Counted from the first letter of the stretch, positions 8,458 through 16,882 are shown. The stretch: 22,654 bases of DNA from JBGPLH01 sp041486365 [NCBI: Thermodesulfobacteriota bacterium] (GCA_041486365.1 JBGPLH010000007.1:1-22654); one strand, 5' to 3'. Notes: generated by a model from the letters alone, not told the origin. Made by a program: numbers and translations.

Positions 8458-8778
8458 TTACGGGGTCGTATGATGGATGAAGTGGCCGAAAAGGAGCATC
8501 AGCACGGTCGTCATGGCCGCCGCGAGCACGAGCGGCGCGAAGAAGAGCCGGGAGTAGATGGCCGGATCCATCTTCAGGTGCATGTACCAGCCTACCACCG
8601 TCAGGAACTTCACCGCCGAGAAAATCAGGAGCAGCGGCACCAGGACCCCCCGCATCGCCGGCATGTAGTAGATCGCGACCTCCACGGCGGTGATCAACGT
8701 GAGGATCACCGCGACCTTCAGGTAGGTCGCGGGAGAGGGGTGATCGTGGATCTCCTGCTCGAGCAGCGCATCAGACAT
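8458..8778 (-). CDS. ctaF: Cytochrome c oxidase subunit IV (caa3 type)
   Basis: A 106-residue protein with three membrane helices, matching the prokaryotic subunit IV family. I chose the ATG at 8778 (MSDALLEQEIHDH) over an upstream in-frame start at 8823 because the extra N-terminal residues are not family-like. A GAAGGGGAAA sequence lies upstream. The middle segment LLLIFSAVKFLTVVGWYMHL is the characteristic region: these subunits keep a K-F-x-x-V-x-x-x-Y-M-H-L pattern. The C-terminus holds LMLLFGHFIHH. Subunit IV is accessory and helps stabilise the copper site and assembly. It lies between ctaE (172-bp gap holding hairpin repeats) and ctaB (seven-base gap). Confidence 0.9.
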   Translation of the reverse strand: MSDALLEQEIHDHPSPATYLKVAVILTLITAVEVAIYYMPAMRGVLVPLLLIFSAVKFLTVVGWYMHLKMDPAIYSRLFFAPLVLAAAMTTVLMLLFGHFIHHTTP

Positions 8779-8860
8779 GGCCGTTTCCCCTTCGGTAAGA
8801 CTCTTCTCGCGGCGGGTCCTCACATCAGATTTTCTCGGCCCTCGCGTCGTATCAGCTTGT

Positions 8861-8893
8861 GTCGGCCCACGCTGCGCGTGGGACCTCCGGTCA
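8861..8893. repeat. Hairpin repeat, copy 1
   Basis: A 33-bp unit starting GTCGGCCCACGC. It contains a 7-bp stem, CCCACGC (8866-8872) and GCGTGGG (8876-8882), with a three-base TGC loop. It matches copy 2 at 29 of 33 positions, exactly 60 bp apart. A shorter partial copy (GTCGGCCCACGCG) lies at 8900-8912, between the two full copies. Confidence 0.9.
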
Positions 8894-8920
8894 GACCGTG
8901 TCGGCCCACGCGTCTTTATA

Positions 8921-8953
8921 GTCGGCCCGCGCTGCGCGCGGGACCTGGGGTCA
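8921..8953. repeat. Hairpin repeat, copy 2
   Basis: The second 33-bp unit has stem CCCGCGC (8926-8932) and GCGCGGG (8936-8942) around the same TGC loop. Two of its four differences from copy 1 are the two partners of one stem pair (A-T in copy 1, G-C here), so pairing is preserved. Its right end overlaps the stop codon of ctaE at 8951-8953. Confidence 0.9.
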
Positions 8954-9565
8954 ATCCGGTATCAGGTAGACCAGCGTGAAGATCACGATCCAGACGATGT
9001 CGACGAAATGCCAGTAAAGGCCCGCAATCTCCACCTTGAGCGCGTTCTCCGGGGAGATCCCCTCGCGCTGGTTGATCACGAAGAGCGAGATCAGCCAGAG
9101 CACGCCCACCGACACGTGCGCCCCGTGAAAGCCCGTGAGCACGAAGAAGGTGCAGCCGAACAGGTTCTGCGTGAGCGAGAGCCCGTGGTGGTAGAACTCC
9201 GTGAACTCGAAGGCCTGGAACCCGAGGAAGGTCAGCCCGAACAGGGCCGTCATGCAGAGCCAGAAGCTCGCCTTCCCCCGGTGCCCCTTCTGGCACGCCG
9301 CCAGGGCGAGCACCATGGCGAGCGAGGAGGTGAGGAGCACGAAGGTCGAGATGGTGGTCACCGGGATGTTCAGGATCCCGGTGCCCGTGGGCGGGCCGTG
9401 GTGCGGGAAGGGCCCGGTCACGCTGTGGCCCCGGTAGGACATGTAGGTGGCGATGAGCGAGCCGAAGAAGAGGCACTCGGAGCCGAGAAAGGTCCAGAAG
9501 CCGACCTTCAGATGCGGCTGTCCGAGGCTCGTCTCTTCCGCGTGCGCGACGGCTGCAGTGGACAC
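8951..9565 (-). CDS. ctaE: Cytochrome c oxidase subunit III
   Basis: A 204-residue membrane protein, the shorter five-helix form of subunit III usual in caa3 oxidases. It starts with GTG at 9565, preceded by AGGAG seven bases upstream. Family landmarks are FWTFLGSECLFFGSL near the start, FEFTEFYHHG in the middle, VLTGFHGAHVSVGV, and AGLYWHFVDIVWIVIF near the C-terminus. Subunit III binds no redox cofactor; it supports proton uptake by subunit I. It lies 74 bases after ctaD in the same operon. Its stop codon falls inside a 33-bp hairpin repeat, which could limit readthrough into ctaF or stabilise the upstream mRNA. Confidence 0.95.
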   Translation of the reverse strand: MSTAAVAHAEETSLGQPHLKVGFWTFLGSECLFFGSLIATYMSYRGHSVTGPFPHHGPPTGTGILNIPVTTISTFVLLTSSLAMVLALAACQKGHRGKASFWLCMTALFGLTFLGFQAFEFTEFYHHGLSLTQNLFGCTFFVLTGFHGAHVSVGVLWLISLFVINQREGISPENALKVEIAGLYWHFVDIVWIVIFTLVYLIPD

Positions 9566-9639
9566 CGGTCACTCCTGTCGATGAATCCGCAGGCCTCCGC
9601 GGACGGCACGCGCCGGGGCGGGGGCCGGGTGGATGCTCC

Positions 9640-11469
9640 CTAGTGGCCCGGCTCGTACACCCAGGCGAAGGTCGCCGCGAGCACGATCAGCACCCCCGCC
9701 ACGTTCACGAACGGGTTGAAGAACCAGCCGGCGAAGAAGACCGCCATCCCCATGGCCAGCACGATGGGCCAGTAGGACGGCGGCGGGATGTGGATGTGCT
9801 CCGCCCCGCGCTCCCTCTCGGCCTTCTCCATCTGCGCCTTCTGGGCGGGCGACGCGTACTTCACGTCCCAGAAGGGCCGCGAGGACGTGACGTTCGGAAG
9901 CCGCGCGAAGTTGTAGACCGGTGGCGGGGAGGGAATAGTCCACTCCAGCGTCGCGCCGTCCCAGGGATCGGCCCCGGCGGGCTTGCCCGCGCGCAGGCTT
10001 CGGAAGAAGTTGTGGATGAAGATCAGGACCGAGACGCCGATCAGGTAGGAGCCGATCGTCGCGACCATGTTCCAGCCGTTCCAGCCGTCGGTGCCGTAGT
10101 AGGTGTAGATTCGCCGCGGCATGCCGTCCACGCCGAGGAAGTGCATCGGGAAGAAGGTGACGTTCAGGCCGATCAACTGGAGCCAGAACTGCAGCTTCCC
10201 GAGCTTCTCGTCCAGCAGCCGTCCGGTCATCTTCGGGAACCAGTAGAAGGTCCCCGCAAACAGCCCCATGATGCTCCCGCCGAAGAGCACGTAGTGGATG
10301 TGGGCCACGACGAAGTAGGAGTCCTGCTGCTGGAGATCCACCGGCGGGGAGGCGTGCATCACGCCCGACAGCCCGCCGATGACGAACATGGCGATGAATC
10401 CCAGCGCGTAGAGCATGGCCGTCGTGAGCCGGATCCGCCCGCCCCAGATCGTCGCAATCCAGTTGAAAATCTTCACGGCCGTCGGTACCGCGATCATCAT
10501 GGTGGTGGTGCTGAAGGCGGCGTCCGCCACCGGGCCGAGGCCCGTCGTGAACATGTGGTGGCTCCACACGCCGAAACCGAGGAACCCGATGAGGATGCCG
10601 GAGAAGATCACGAAGGGGGCGCCGAAGAGCGGCTTGTGCGAGAAGGTGGGGAGCACCTCCGAGACGATCCCCATGGCGGGCAAGATCAGGATGTACACCT
10701 CGGGGTGGCCGAAGAGCCAGAACAGGTGCTGCCAGAGCAGCGGGTCGCCGCCGGCCTCCACCAGGTAGAAGTGCGTGCCGAAGAAGCGGTCGAACTGGAG
10801 GAAGATGAGCCCCACCGTGATGATCGGGAAGGCGAGCACCACGAGGAACTGGATCACGAGGGTCATCCAGACGAACACCGGCATGCGCATCAGCGTCATG
10901 CCGGGGGCCCGCATGTTCAGGATCGTCACGATGAAGTTGAAACCCGCCATCATCGAGGAGATACCGAGGATCTGCAGGCCGAAGATGTAGAAGTCGACGG
11001 CGTGGGTGGGCGAGAAGGCCTTCGAGGTGAGCGGCGCGTAGGCGAACCAGCCCACGTCGGGCGGCTGCCCCACGAGGAAGCTCACGTTCAGGAACAGCGC
11101 GCCGACGAGGAACACCCAGTAGGAGAGGGCATTCAGGCGGGGAAAGGCCACGTCACGCGCGCCGACCATGAGCGGGATCATGTAATTGAAGAACGCGGCC
11201 CCGATCGGCATGATCACGAGGAAGATCATCGTGAGCGCGTGCATCGTGAACAGGGCGTTGTAGGTGCCCGGCGCCACGACCGTCCCCTCCGGCACGGCGA
11301 GCTGGGTCCGGATGATCAGGGCCTCCAGCCCGCCGATCAGGAAGAAGCAGAACGCGGTCATCCCGTAGAGGATCCCGATCCGCTTGTGATCGACCGTCGT
11401 GATCCAGCTCCACGCGCCCCTGTACGCTTCCTCCTGCAACTTCGGAAGCGCCGCTGCTGTCGTCGACAT
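9640..11469 (-). CDS. ctaD: Cytochrome c oxidase subunit I
   Basis: A 609-residue catalytic subunit of an A1-type heme-copper oxidase. It reduces O2 to water at the heme a3-CuB centre and pumps protons. Visible ligands and channel residues: H78 in FTMHALTM (heme a), GHPEVYILILP (CuB His, the A1-type Glu, and the cross-linked Tyr), SHHMFTTG (CuB pair), and VVAHIHYVLFGG (heme a3 and heme a). The D-channel entry is in ARDVAFPRLN and the K-channel lysine in VPTAVKIFNW. The C-terminus has two extra helices ending VYEPGH, as in many caa3 subunit I proteins. The ATG at 11469 is preceded by GAGGGGAG. It lies 51 bases after ctaC. Confidence 0.97.
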   Translation of the reverse strand: MSTTAAALPKLQEEAYRGAWSWITTVDHKRIGILYGMTAFCFFLIGGLEALIIRTQLAVPEGTVVAPGTYNALFTMHALTMIFLVIMPIGAAFFNYMIPLMVGARDVAFPRLNALSYWVFLVGALFLNVSFLVGQPPDVGWFAYAPLTSKAFSPTHAVDFYIFGLQILGISSMMAGFNFIVTILNMRAPGMTLMRMPVFVWMTLVIQFLVVLAFPIITVGLIFLQFDRFFGTHFYLVEAGGDPLLWQHLFWLFGHPEVYILILPAMGIVSEVLPTFSHKPLFGAPFVIFSGILIGFLGFGVWSHHMFTTGLGPVADAAFSTTTMMIAVPTAVKIFNWIATIWGGRIRLTTAMLYALGFIAMFVIGGLSGVMHASPPVDLQQQDSYFVVAHIHYVLFGGSIMGLFAGTFYWFPKMTGRLLDEKLGKLQFWLQLIGLNVTFFPMHFLGVDGMPRRIYTYYGTDGWNGWNMVATIGSYLIGVSVLIFIHNFFRSLRAGKPAGADPWDGATLEWTIPSPPPVYNFARLPNVTSSRPFWDVKYASPAQKAQMEKAERERGAEHIHIPPPSYWPIVLAMGMAVFFAGWFFNPFVNVAGVLIVLAATFAWVYEPGH

Positions 11470-11520
11470 CGCTTGCTCCCCTCGAAACGGTTCGGATTCG
11501 TCCCGTGCGCCCGCGCGGGC

Positions 11521-12537
11521 CTAGCGGAGGCTCTGCAGGTAGGCAACCAGGACTTCGACCTGGTCACTCTTCAGCTTCAGGTTGGGCATCCTCGCGTCCG
11601 TCTTCACCGCCTGCGGATCGCTGATCCAGCGGGACATGTTCTCGGGCGTGTTCTCCAGCATCCCCGACACGATCCGGGCGCGGCTCGCCACATGCGTGAG
11701 GTCCGGACCGATCTGCGCCTGTGCCGGCGACCCCTGGATGCGGTGGCAGGCGATACAGCCGGCCGTCAGGAACGTTGTCGCGCCGGTCTTGAGCTTCGGG
11801 TCCGTCGGGGGCGCCGGGACCGACTTCTGCTCCGCCACCCATCGGTCGAAGGAGGCCGGATCCTCGGCCACCAGATCGAACCGCATGAGCGCGTGGGAGG
11901 TCCCGCAGAACTCCGCGCATTGCCCGTGATAGAGGCCGGGCTTGTCGACCGTGAACACCTGCCGGTTCGTCCGTCCCGGCATCACATCGCGCTTGCCTCC
12001 CAGGCGCGGGACCCAGAAGGCGTGGATGACGTCCGCCGCGTGAAGCGACACCTCCACGGCCCGACCGACGGGGACGTGAATCTCATTGGCCGTGCGAATG
12101 CCGAGGTCCGGGTAATCGACGTGCCAGAACCACTGCTGGCCCGTCACCGTCACGCGAATCGCGTCCGCCGGTGCGGGCGCCGCCACGGCGAAGATCGTGC
12201 GGATCGTCGGGACGGCGATGAAGACGAGGATCACCGCCGGAAGGATCGTCCAGGCGATCTCGAGATTCGTGTGGCCGTGCACCTGCTCCGGCGTCTCATG
12301 CGACCCCTCCCGCACGCGGAACCGGAAGATCGCGATCAGGAGGAGCGCCTCCACGAACACGAAGATCCCGACGCACCACCAGAAGATCTGCTTGTAGACG
12401 TTCTGGATGGCCCAGCCGAAGTCCGACACGGGATTGATCGTGGAGCGCGTGTGGCTCACCATCTCGCAGCCGGCGAGGGCGGCGACGGCCCCGGCCAGGA
12501 GGCAGAGCGCGAGAACGCGGTGACGTCGGATCGACAT
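11521..12537 (-). CDS. ctaC: Cytochrome c oxidase subunit II with fused cytochrome c
   Basis: A 338-residue lipoprotein, first gene of the operon. The signal sequence ends in lipobox LAGC with the lipidated cysteine at residue 24. Two membrane helices follow (FWWCVGIFVFVEALLLIAIF and IAWTILPAVILVFIAVPTI). The periplasmic domain carries the CuA site: ADVIHAFWVP, then GQCAEFCGTSHALM with two Cys, the Glu, His and Met. The C-terminal 90 residues are a class I cytochrome c with CIACH (near residue 260) and the axial methionine in ARMPNL. This fusion defines a caa3 enzyme: electrons enter through the built-in cytochrome. An AAAAGGA sequence lies nine bases before the ATG. Confidence 0.96.
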   Translation of the reverse strand: MSIRRHRVLALCLLAGAVAALAGCEMVSHTRSTINPVSDFGWAIQNVYKQIFWWCVGIFVFVEALLLIAIFRFRVREGSHETPEQVHGHTNLEIAWTILPAVILVFIAVPTIRTIFAVAAPAPADAIRVTVTGQQWFWHVDYPDLGIRTANEIHVPVGRAVEVSLHAADVIHAFWVPRLGGKRDVMPGRTNRQVFTVDKPGLYHGQCAEFCGTSHALMRFDLVAEDPASFDRWVAEQKSVPAPPTDPKLKTGATTFLTAGCIACHRIQGSPAQAQIGPDLTHVASRARIVSGMLENTPENMSRWISDPQAVKTDARMPNLKLKSDQVEVLVAYLQSLR

Positions 12538-13068
12538 GTCCGTATGTCCTTTTCCCGGCCCTCACCGCATCGGCGTCTCGCGAGGCGCGTCCCGCCCGCC
12601 TGCTCGACGGCGCGGGGGCGCGAGATCTCCGGGCGTGGGACCTCGAATGGGAGCGGGCCCGTGGCCTACGCAGGCGCCGGGGCCGATCTTCTTCGTCCGT
12701 GAATTCGTCAACGGCCCGAGCGTTGTGCGACCTGGGGCCGGATCTTCGGTGGGTGATCGCCCGATCCCAGGGGCCGTCGGGGACGACAGGGGAGCGAGAC
12801 GCGCGAAACCTACTACGACAACGGATTTCAGTCAACCTCTTCGCGGTCCCATGCGCCCGTCCGGCATGCCGATTTGCCCGGCGGCCGGCGGCAGAGCCCG
12901 CGCGCTCGGTCCCCGTCTTCGTCCGGGAACCTGGAGGCGCGGAATCAATCGAAAGACATCCTCCCGATTCGCGTGGGATCCCGTAGGGTCGGCGGAAAGC
13001 ATGCGATAGACATCTCCCGATGCGCCTGGGGCGTATCCTGATCCGCCAGGGCAGCATCCGTGGCGGGG

Positions 13069-13098
13069 TTGTACAAGAAGGCGTGAGGCGGCGATAAT
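13069..13098 (+). promoter_or_regulatory. Possible sigma70-like promoter for the LMF gene
   Basis: TTGTAC (13069-13074) and GATAAT (13093-13098) are spaced by 18 bases. The -10 matches the consensus at five of six positions, the -35 at only three. The predicted start of transcription is near 13105, just before the ATG at 13108, which has no ribosome site, so the mRNA may be leaderless. Confidence 0.35.
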
Positions 13099-13107
13099 CG
13101 AGCCGCC
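13087..13107 (+). promoter_or_regulatory. Inverted repeat enclosing the -10 element
   Basis: GGCGGC (13087-13092) and GCCGCC (13102-13107) are exact complements flanking GATAATCGA, and the right arm touches the start codon. It could be an operator over the promoter, or an RNA hairpin at the start codon if transcription starts further upstream. Confidence 0.45.
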
Positions 13108-14652
13108 ATGGGCTCCGACGGCGGCGTCTCCGAAGATGCGACGGGCGGTCACACGCGGGTCTCGCGCCTGTACCTTCGGCTCTTGGGCCTCGCCCTGCTC
13201 CTCGCGTTCGCCTCCGTCGCCGTCCAGGTGACGCTCCTTATAGGGAGCCGCGGGCTCCTTCCGATCGCGCCCCTGCTCGACGCGATCCGGGCGAACACGG
13301 GCCGCTCCTTCCTCCCCGGATTTCCCACCCTCTTCTGGTTCAACGCGAGTGATCGGGCGCTCAGCGCCGCCGCCTGGACGGGCGCCGCCATCGGCGCGGC
13401 CCTGTTGCTCGGGCTCCGGTCGCGCGTGGCGCTCGCCGTCGCCTGGGCGCTCTTCCTTTCCATCGTGGTCGCCGGCCGCAGCTTCTTCACGTTCCAGTGG
13501 GACAACCTGCTGCTGGAGTCCACGTTCCTCGCCCTCTTTCTCCCCATGCCCTGGCTCGCCAACCGGCCGGGCCGCCCCGGGCCGCCGCCCTCACGCGTCA
13601 TCGTATGGCTCTTCTACTGGCTGCTGTTCCGGCTCTACTTCGAGTCGGGGATCTCCAAGCTCCTCCCGGGCGCCCAGGGCTGGACCGATCTGAGCGCGAT
13701 GTCCGTCTACTTCGAAACGGCGCCGCTCCCCTCCTGGCCCGGCTGGTTCGCGCACCAGATGCCGCTCGGGGCGGCGCAGGCCATGACGGCCTTCACGCTC
13801 GTCGTCGAGATCGTCGTTCCACTGCTCATTTTCGTACCGACCGTTTTCAGAGGGGGCCCTCGCTTCGCTCGGGGCCTCCGGGCGAAGCACGTGGCGCTCG
13901 GGATCTTCACCGCGCTCCAGGCGGGGATTTTCTTCACGGCGAATTACGGCTACTTCAACGTGCTCTCGGCGTTCCTCGGCGTCTGGCTCCTCGACGATCG
14001 GGACCTCGAAGCGATCGCGCGCCGGCTGCGCATGCCGCTCCGGCCCCTCGTGACCGAGGAGCCTCCGCGCTGGCGGGCGCCCTGGCTCGCCGTCGCGGGC
14101 TCGCTCCTCCTGATCGCCTCCCTGATGGAAGGAGCCCTTTTGTTCCGGTCCGGGGACGACTCGTGGCCGCCGCCGCTCGCCGCCTTCCGACGGATATGTT
14201 CTGCGGCGCGGATCGCCGGCTCCTACCACCTGTTCGCGAGCATGACCGAGCGGCGGATCGAGGTGACGATCGAGGGGAGCGACGACGGGCGGACCTGGAG
14301 CGCCTTCCGCCTGAGGTACAAGCCGGGCGATCCGGCCCGGCGGCCGCCGATCGTGGCGCCGCACCAGCCGCGCGTGGACTTCCTCCTATGGTTCTTCACG
14401 CTGGGTCCGCCCGGAAGGCCTGGGCAGGAGTATCTCGAGACGCTCCTGCGACGGATCTGCCAGGACCCGGCCGCCGTCGCGCAGCTCTGGGCGAGCGATC
14501 CGTTCCACGGAAAGTCGCCGGCCTTCGTCCGGCTCGGCTTCGACGACTATCGTTTCACCGATCGCGCCACGCGCCGCGCCACGGGCCGATGGTGGCGGAT
14601 CCGTCGGGAAGCGGTCGGCCGTACCCTGAGCTGCGCCGATCTGCGTCGCTGA
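13108..14652 (+). CDS. Lipase maturation factor (LMF1) family membrane protein
   Basis: A 514-residue polytopic membrane protein. Landmarks of the family are FQWDNLLLE (from about residue 129), LFRLYFESGISKL in the next helix, a loop with YFETAPLPSWPGWFAHQMP, and a soluble C-terminal domain with IVAPHQPRVDFLLWF (near 417), then ASDPFHGKSP and a YRFTDR ending. In vertebrates LMF1 is an ER protein needed to fold secreted lipases. Bacterial members are common in genomes but have no settled role; envelope assembly or lipase folding is inference. An RGGPRFARGLRAKH stretch before a late helix looks longer than usual and is encoded by a GC-rich hairpin. The start has no ribosome site and sits directly after an inverted repeat. 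The next gene begins 79 bases downstream. Confidence 0.88.
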   Translation: MGSDGGVSEDATGGHTRVSRLYLRLLGLALLLAFASVAVQVTLLIGSRGLLPIAPLLDAIRANTGRSFLPGFPTLFWFNASDRALSAAAWTGAAIGAALLLGLRSRVALAVAWALFLSIVVAGRSFFTFQWDNLLLESTFLALFLPMPWLANRPGRPGPPPSRVIVWLFYWLLFRLYFESGISKLLPGAQGWTDLSAMSVYFETAPLPSWPGWFAHQMPLGAAQAMTAFTLVVEIVVPLLIFVPTVFRGGPRFARGLRAKHVALGIFTALQAGIFFTANYGYFNVLSAFLGVWLLDDRDLEAIARRLRMPLRPLVTEEPPRWRAPWLAVAGSLLLIASLMEGALLFRSGDDSWPPPLAAFRRICSAARIAGSYHLFASMTERRIEVTIEGSDDGRTWSAFRLRYKPGDPARRPPIVAPHQPRVDFLLWFFTLGPPGRPGQEYLETLLRRICQDPAAVAQLWASDPFHGKSPAFVRLGFDDYRFTDRATRRATGRWWRIRREAVGRTLSCADLRR

Positions 14653-14673
14653 TCCGCCACGGGCTCCGGCCGC

Positions 14674-14679
14674 TATAAT
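14674..14679 (+). promoter_or_regulatory. Possible -10 element for the TMTC-like gene
   Basis: A perfect TATAAT in the 79-base gap after the LMF gene, unusual in such GC-rich DNA, 52 bases before the chosen ATG. No good -35 is visible at 16-19 bases, so this is tentative. Confidence 0.35.
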
Positions 14680-14731
14680 GCCTCCGCGCCGAGCACCGCC
14701 ACGCCTGCCCCGGCAAACCAGAGAGAAGATC

Positions 14732-16882
14732 ATGTCGCGTGAGAAGAAAGTCGCCCTCGGCCTCGCCTTCGTCGCCGTGCTCGTCTTCGCGGGATCCCTG
14801 CGAAACGGCCTCACGAACTGGGACGACGACTACTACGTCACGCTGAACCCGATCATCGAGCGCCTGGATCCGGCGGGGCTCCGTGAGATCTTCGGGGCAA
14901 AGATCGTGTTCATGAGCAACTGTGCTCCCGTCACGATACTCTCCTACGCCGTCGACTACGCGCTCTGGAAGCGCCGCCCCGCCGGTTACCACCTGACCAA
15001 CATCCTTCTTCACGCCCTCTGCACGCTTCTCCTTTACGAGCTCCTGCGCCGCATCCTCGGACGAGGGGATCCCGGCGGAGGAACGATCCCCGCCGCGCTG
15101 GCGGCCGGGCTCTTCGCGATCCATCCCGTCCAGGTCGAATCCGTGGCCTGGGTCGCCGAGCGCAAGAATCTCCTGGGCATGATCTTCCTTCTGGCAGCTT
15201 TCCTGGCCTGGCTCCGCGCGACGGAGGGCAGGTTCCGGCCGGGCTGGTGGATCGCGTTCTTCCTTCTGTTCGCCGGCGCGATGCTCTCCAAGGCGCAGGC
15301 GGTGATCCTGCCTCCGCTTCTTCTGCTGCACGACTGGATCGAGCGGGAGGACGCGGACAAGGACCTTCGATCCGTCGGCGCGCGCGTCCTCCTTCTTCTC
15401 CCGGCGATCGCCCTGGCGGGGGCGCTGAGCTGGATCACGCTGGGCGCCCAGAAGGTCAACGAGGTGAATCGCCTGACCGGCGATTTCCTGGGCGCGGTCG
15501 CGACGGCGCCGACGCTGATCCTGGGTTACGTGCGGGACCTTCTGCTGCCGATGAACCGCGCCGCCATCCTCGTCCCGCCCGCATACCGCGCACCATGGCT
15601 CCCGATCCCCTTGATGGCATGGGCGGTGGTTCTGGCGTGGAGCACGTGGGCGGTCACGCGCAGGCGGACTCATCCCCATGGGTCGTTCTTCTCGCTGTGG
15701 TTCCTCGTCGCACTGGCCCCCGTCCTCAACCTCGTGCCCTTCCCCGTGCTCGCCGCCGATCGCTACCAGTACTGGGCGGCGCCCGGCCTGTTCGCTCTCG
15801 CCGGCCTCGGCGCGGCGCGCGCCTGGTCCCGCCTGGGTCCCCACCGCCGCGAGATGGCGGCCGGCCTGGGGATCGCCATCGCGGGACTTCTTGCGGCGAA
15901 CACCCTGGCGCGGGTCTCGGTCTGGCGCGACTCGCTCACGCTCTGGACCGACGGCGTTCGCAAGGCGCCCCACAACGCCATCGCGCTGCAAAACCTGGGT
16001 GACGCATACAACAAGCTCGATCGGCTCGACGAGGCGGAGATCTGGTTCCGCGCCGCGATAGGGGCAAATCCCACCTGGAGCAAGCCGCAGGTGAATCTGG
16101 GCATGGTCCTGGTGAAGAAGGGATTCGTGAAGGATGGCACGCGGCTGATCGAGCAGAGCGTCGGCCAGGACCAGGAAGAGATGGGAATCCTGGCCTCCGC
16201 CTATGCGGAGGAGGGACGCTGGAAGGCCGCCTATCCGCTCCTCCAGCGCGCGGTCGCGGGCCGTCCCCGCGACGCGGCGCTGCATGTCTACCTGGGGAAC
16301 TACCACTTCGCGGAGGGCGACGAGCCGGCGGCGATGGCTGAGTATGGCAAGGCGATGCAGATAGCGCCGCGGGATGCGCGCGTGTGGAACCGGCTCGGTG
16401 CGGAACGGTTCCGGCGGGGCGAAACGGAACCGGCCATGGAGGCCTTTCGCAAGGCGATCGCGCTCAACCCGCGAAACGCCAAGGCGCGGGCGAACCTCGG
16501 CGCGGCGCTCCTGCAGAAGGGAAATGCGGGCGCGGCGGAGCAAGAGATCAGGACCTCGCTTCGCCTCGATTCACGCAATGCGGAGGCACGGAGCAACCTC
16601 GGGGTCGCCCTGCTCGCGCGGGGGCGGCCGGAGGAGGCGGAGCGGGAGATCCGCGAGGCGCTCCGGATCGATTCGAAGAACCTGAACGCGCACTACAACC
16701 TCGCCTGCGTGGCTGCCCGCCGGGGAGACCGCGAAGGCGCCCTCCGGTCCCTCGAGGGCTTGATCGCGCTCGGCTACGGGAACGCGAAGGCCCTCCGCGA
16801 GGACGCGGACCTCGCGTCGCTGCGCAGGGACCCGCGGTTCGAGGCGATGCTCGGCCGGATGGCTCCACCGCCGACGAAGTAA
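14732..16882 (+). CDS. TMTC-like membrane protein: GT-C-type domain plus TPR repeats
   Basis: I chose the ATG at 14732 (MSREKKVALGLAF), which gives 716 residues; the in-frame ATG at 14678 overlaps a TATAAT and adds a non-helical leader. The first 400 residues are a polytopic domain with NWDDDYYV in the first outer loop, HLTNILLHALCTLLLY, then AIHPVQVESVAWVAERKN, LSKAQAVILPP and LAADRYQYW. This matches the O-mannosyltransferase-like TMTC and related bacterial proteins, where the acidic first-loop motif is the likely catalytic site with a polyprenyl-phosphate sugar donor. From about 415 to 680 come TPR units such as NAIALQNLGDAYNKLDRLDE and NAKARANLGAALLQKGNA. The repeats are probably periplasmic and may bring protein substrates. 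Donor and substrate are unknown. Confidence 0.85.
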   Translation: MSREKKVALGLAFVAVLVFAGSLRNGLTNWDDDYYVTLNPIIERLDPAGLREIFGAKIVFMSNCAPVTILSYAVDYALWKRRPAGYHLTNILLHALCTLLLYELLRRILGRGDPGGGTIPAALAAGLFAIHPVQVESVAWVAERKNLLGMIFLLAAFLAWLRATEGRFRPGWWIAFFLLFAGAMLSKAQAVILPPLLLLHDWIEREDADKDLRSVGARVLLLLPAIALAGALSWITLGAQKVNEVNRLTGDFLGAVATAPTLILGYVRDLLLPMNRAAILVPPAYRAPWLPIPLMAWAVVLAWSTWAVTRRRTHPHGSFFSLWFLVALAPVLNLVPFPVLAADRYQYWAAPGLFALAGLGAARAWSRLGPHRREMAAGLGIAIAGLLAANTLARVSVWRDSLTLWTDGVRKAPHNAIALQNLGDAYNKLDRLDEAEIWFRAAIGANPTWSKPQVNLGMVLVKKGFVKDGTRLIEQSVGQDQEEMGILASAYAEEGRWKAAYPLLQRAVAGRPRDAALHVYLGNYHFAEGDEPAAMAEYGKAMQIAPRDARVWNRLGAERFRRGETEPAMEAFRKAIALNPRNAKARANLGAALLQKGNAGAAEQEIRTSLRLDSRNAEARSNLGVALLARGRPEEAEREIREALRIDSKNLNAHYNLACVAARRGDREGALRSLEGLIALGYGNAKALREDADLASLRRDPRFEAMLGRMAPPPTK

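Larger units (their letters stand above)
12538..13107. other. Gene-free divergent region between ctaC and the LMF gene
   Basis: These 570 bases separate two divergent units. I found no convincing gene: the open frames here (for example 12699-12986 plus) give arginine- and proline-rich, family-less protein with no ribosome site. A TTGACG that could be a -35 element for the cox operon lies on the minus strand at 12711-12706, but no good -10 follows. Two short similar segments start GACATC at 12955 and 13009 (about 25 bases, imperfect). The right end holds a promoter-like element and hairpin directly before 13108. Confidence 0.6.

Noticed and set aside
12699-12986. Open frame of 95 codons in the ctaC-LMF gap
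   Set aside because: No ribosome site, biased Arg/Pro/Ala composition and no recognisable motif, so treated as non-coding.
12953-13032. Imperfect 25-base similarity within the ctaC-LMF gap (GACATC...CCCGAT)
   Set aside because: Only two copies with several mismatches and no internal symmetry; insufficient to call a repeat family.
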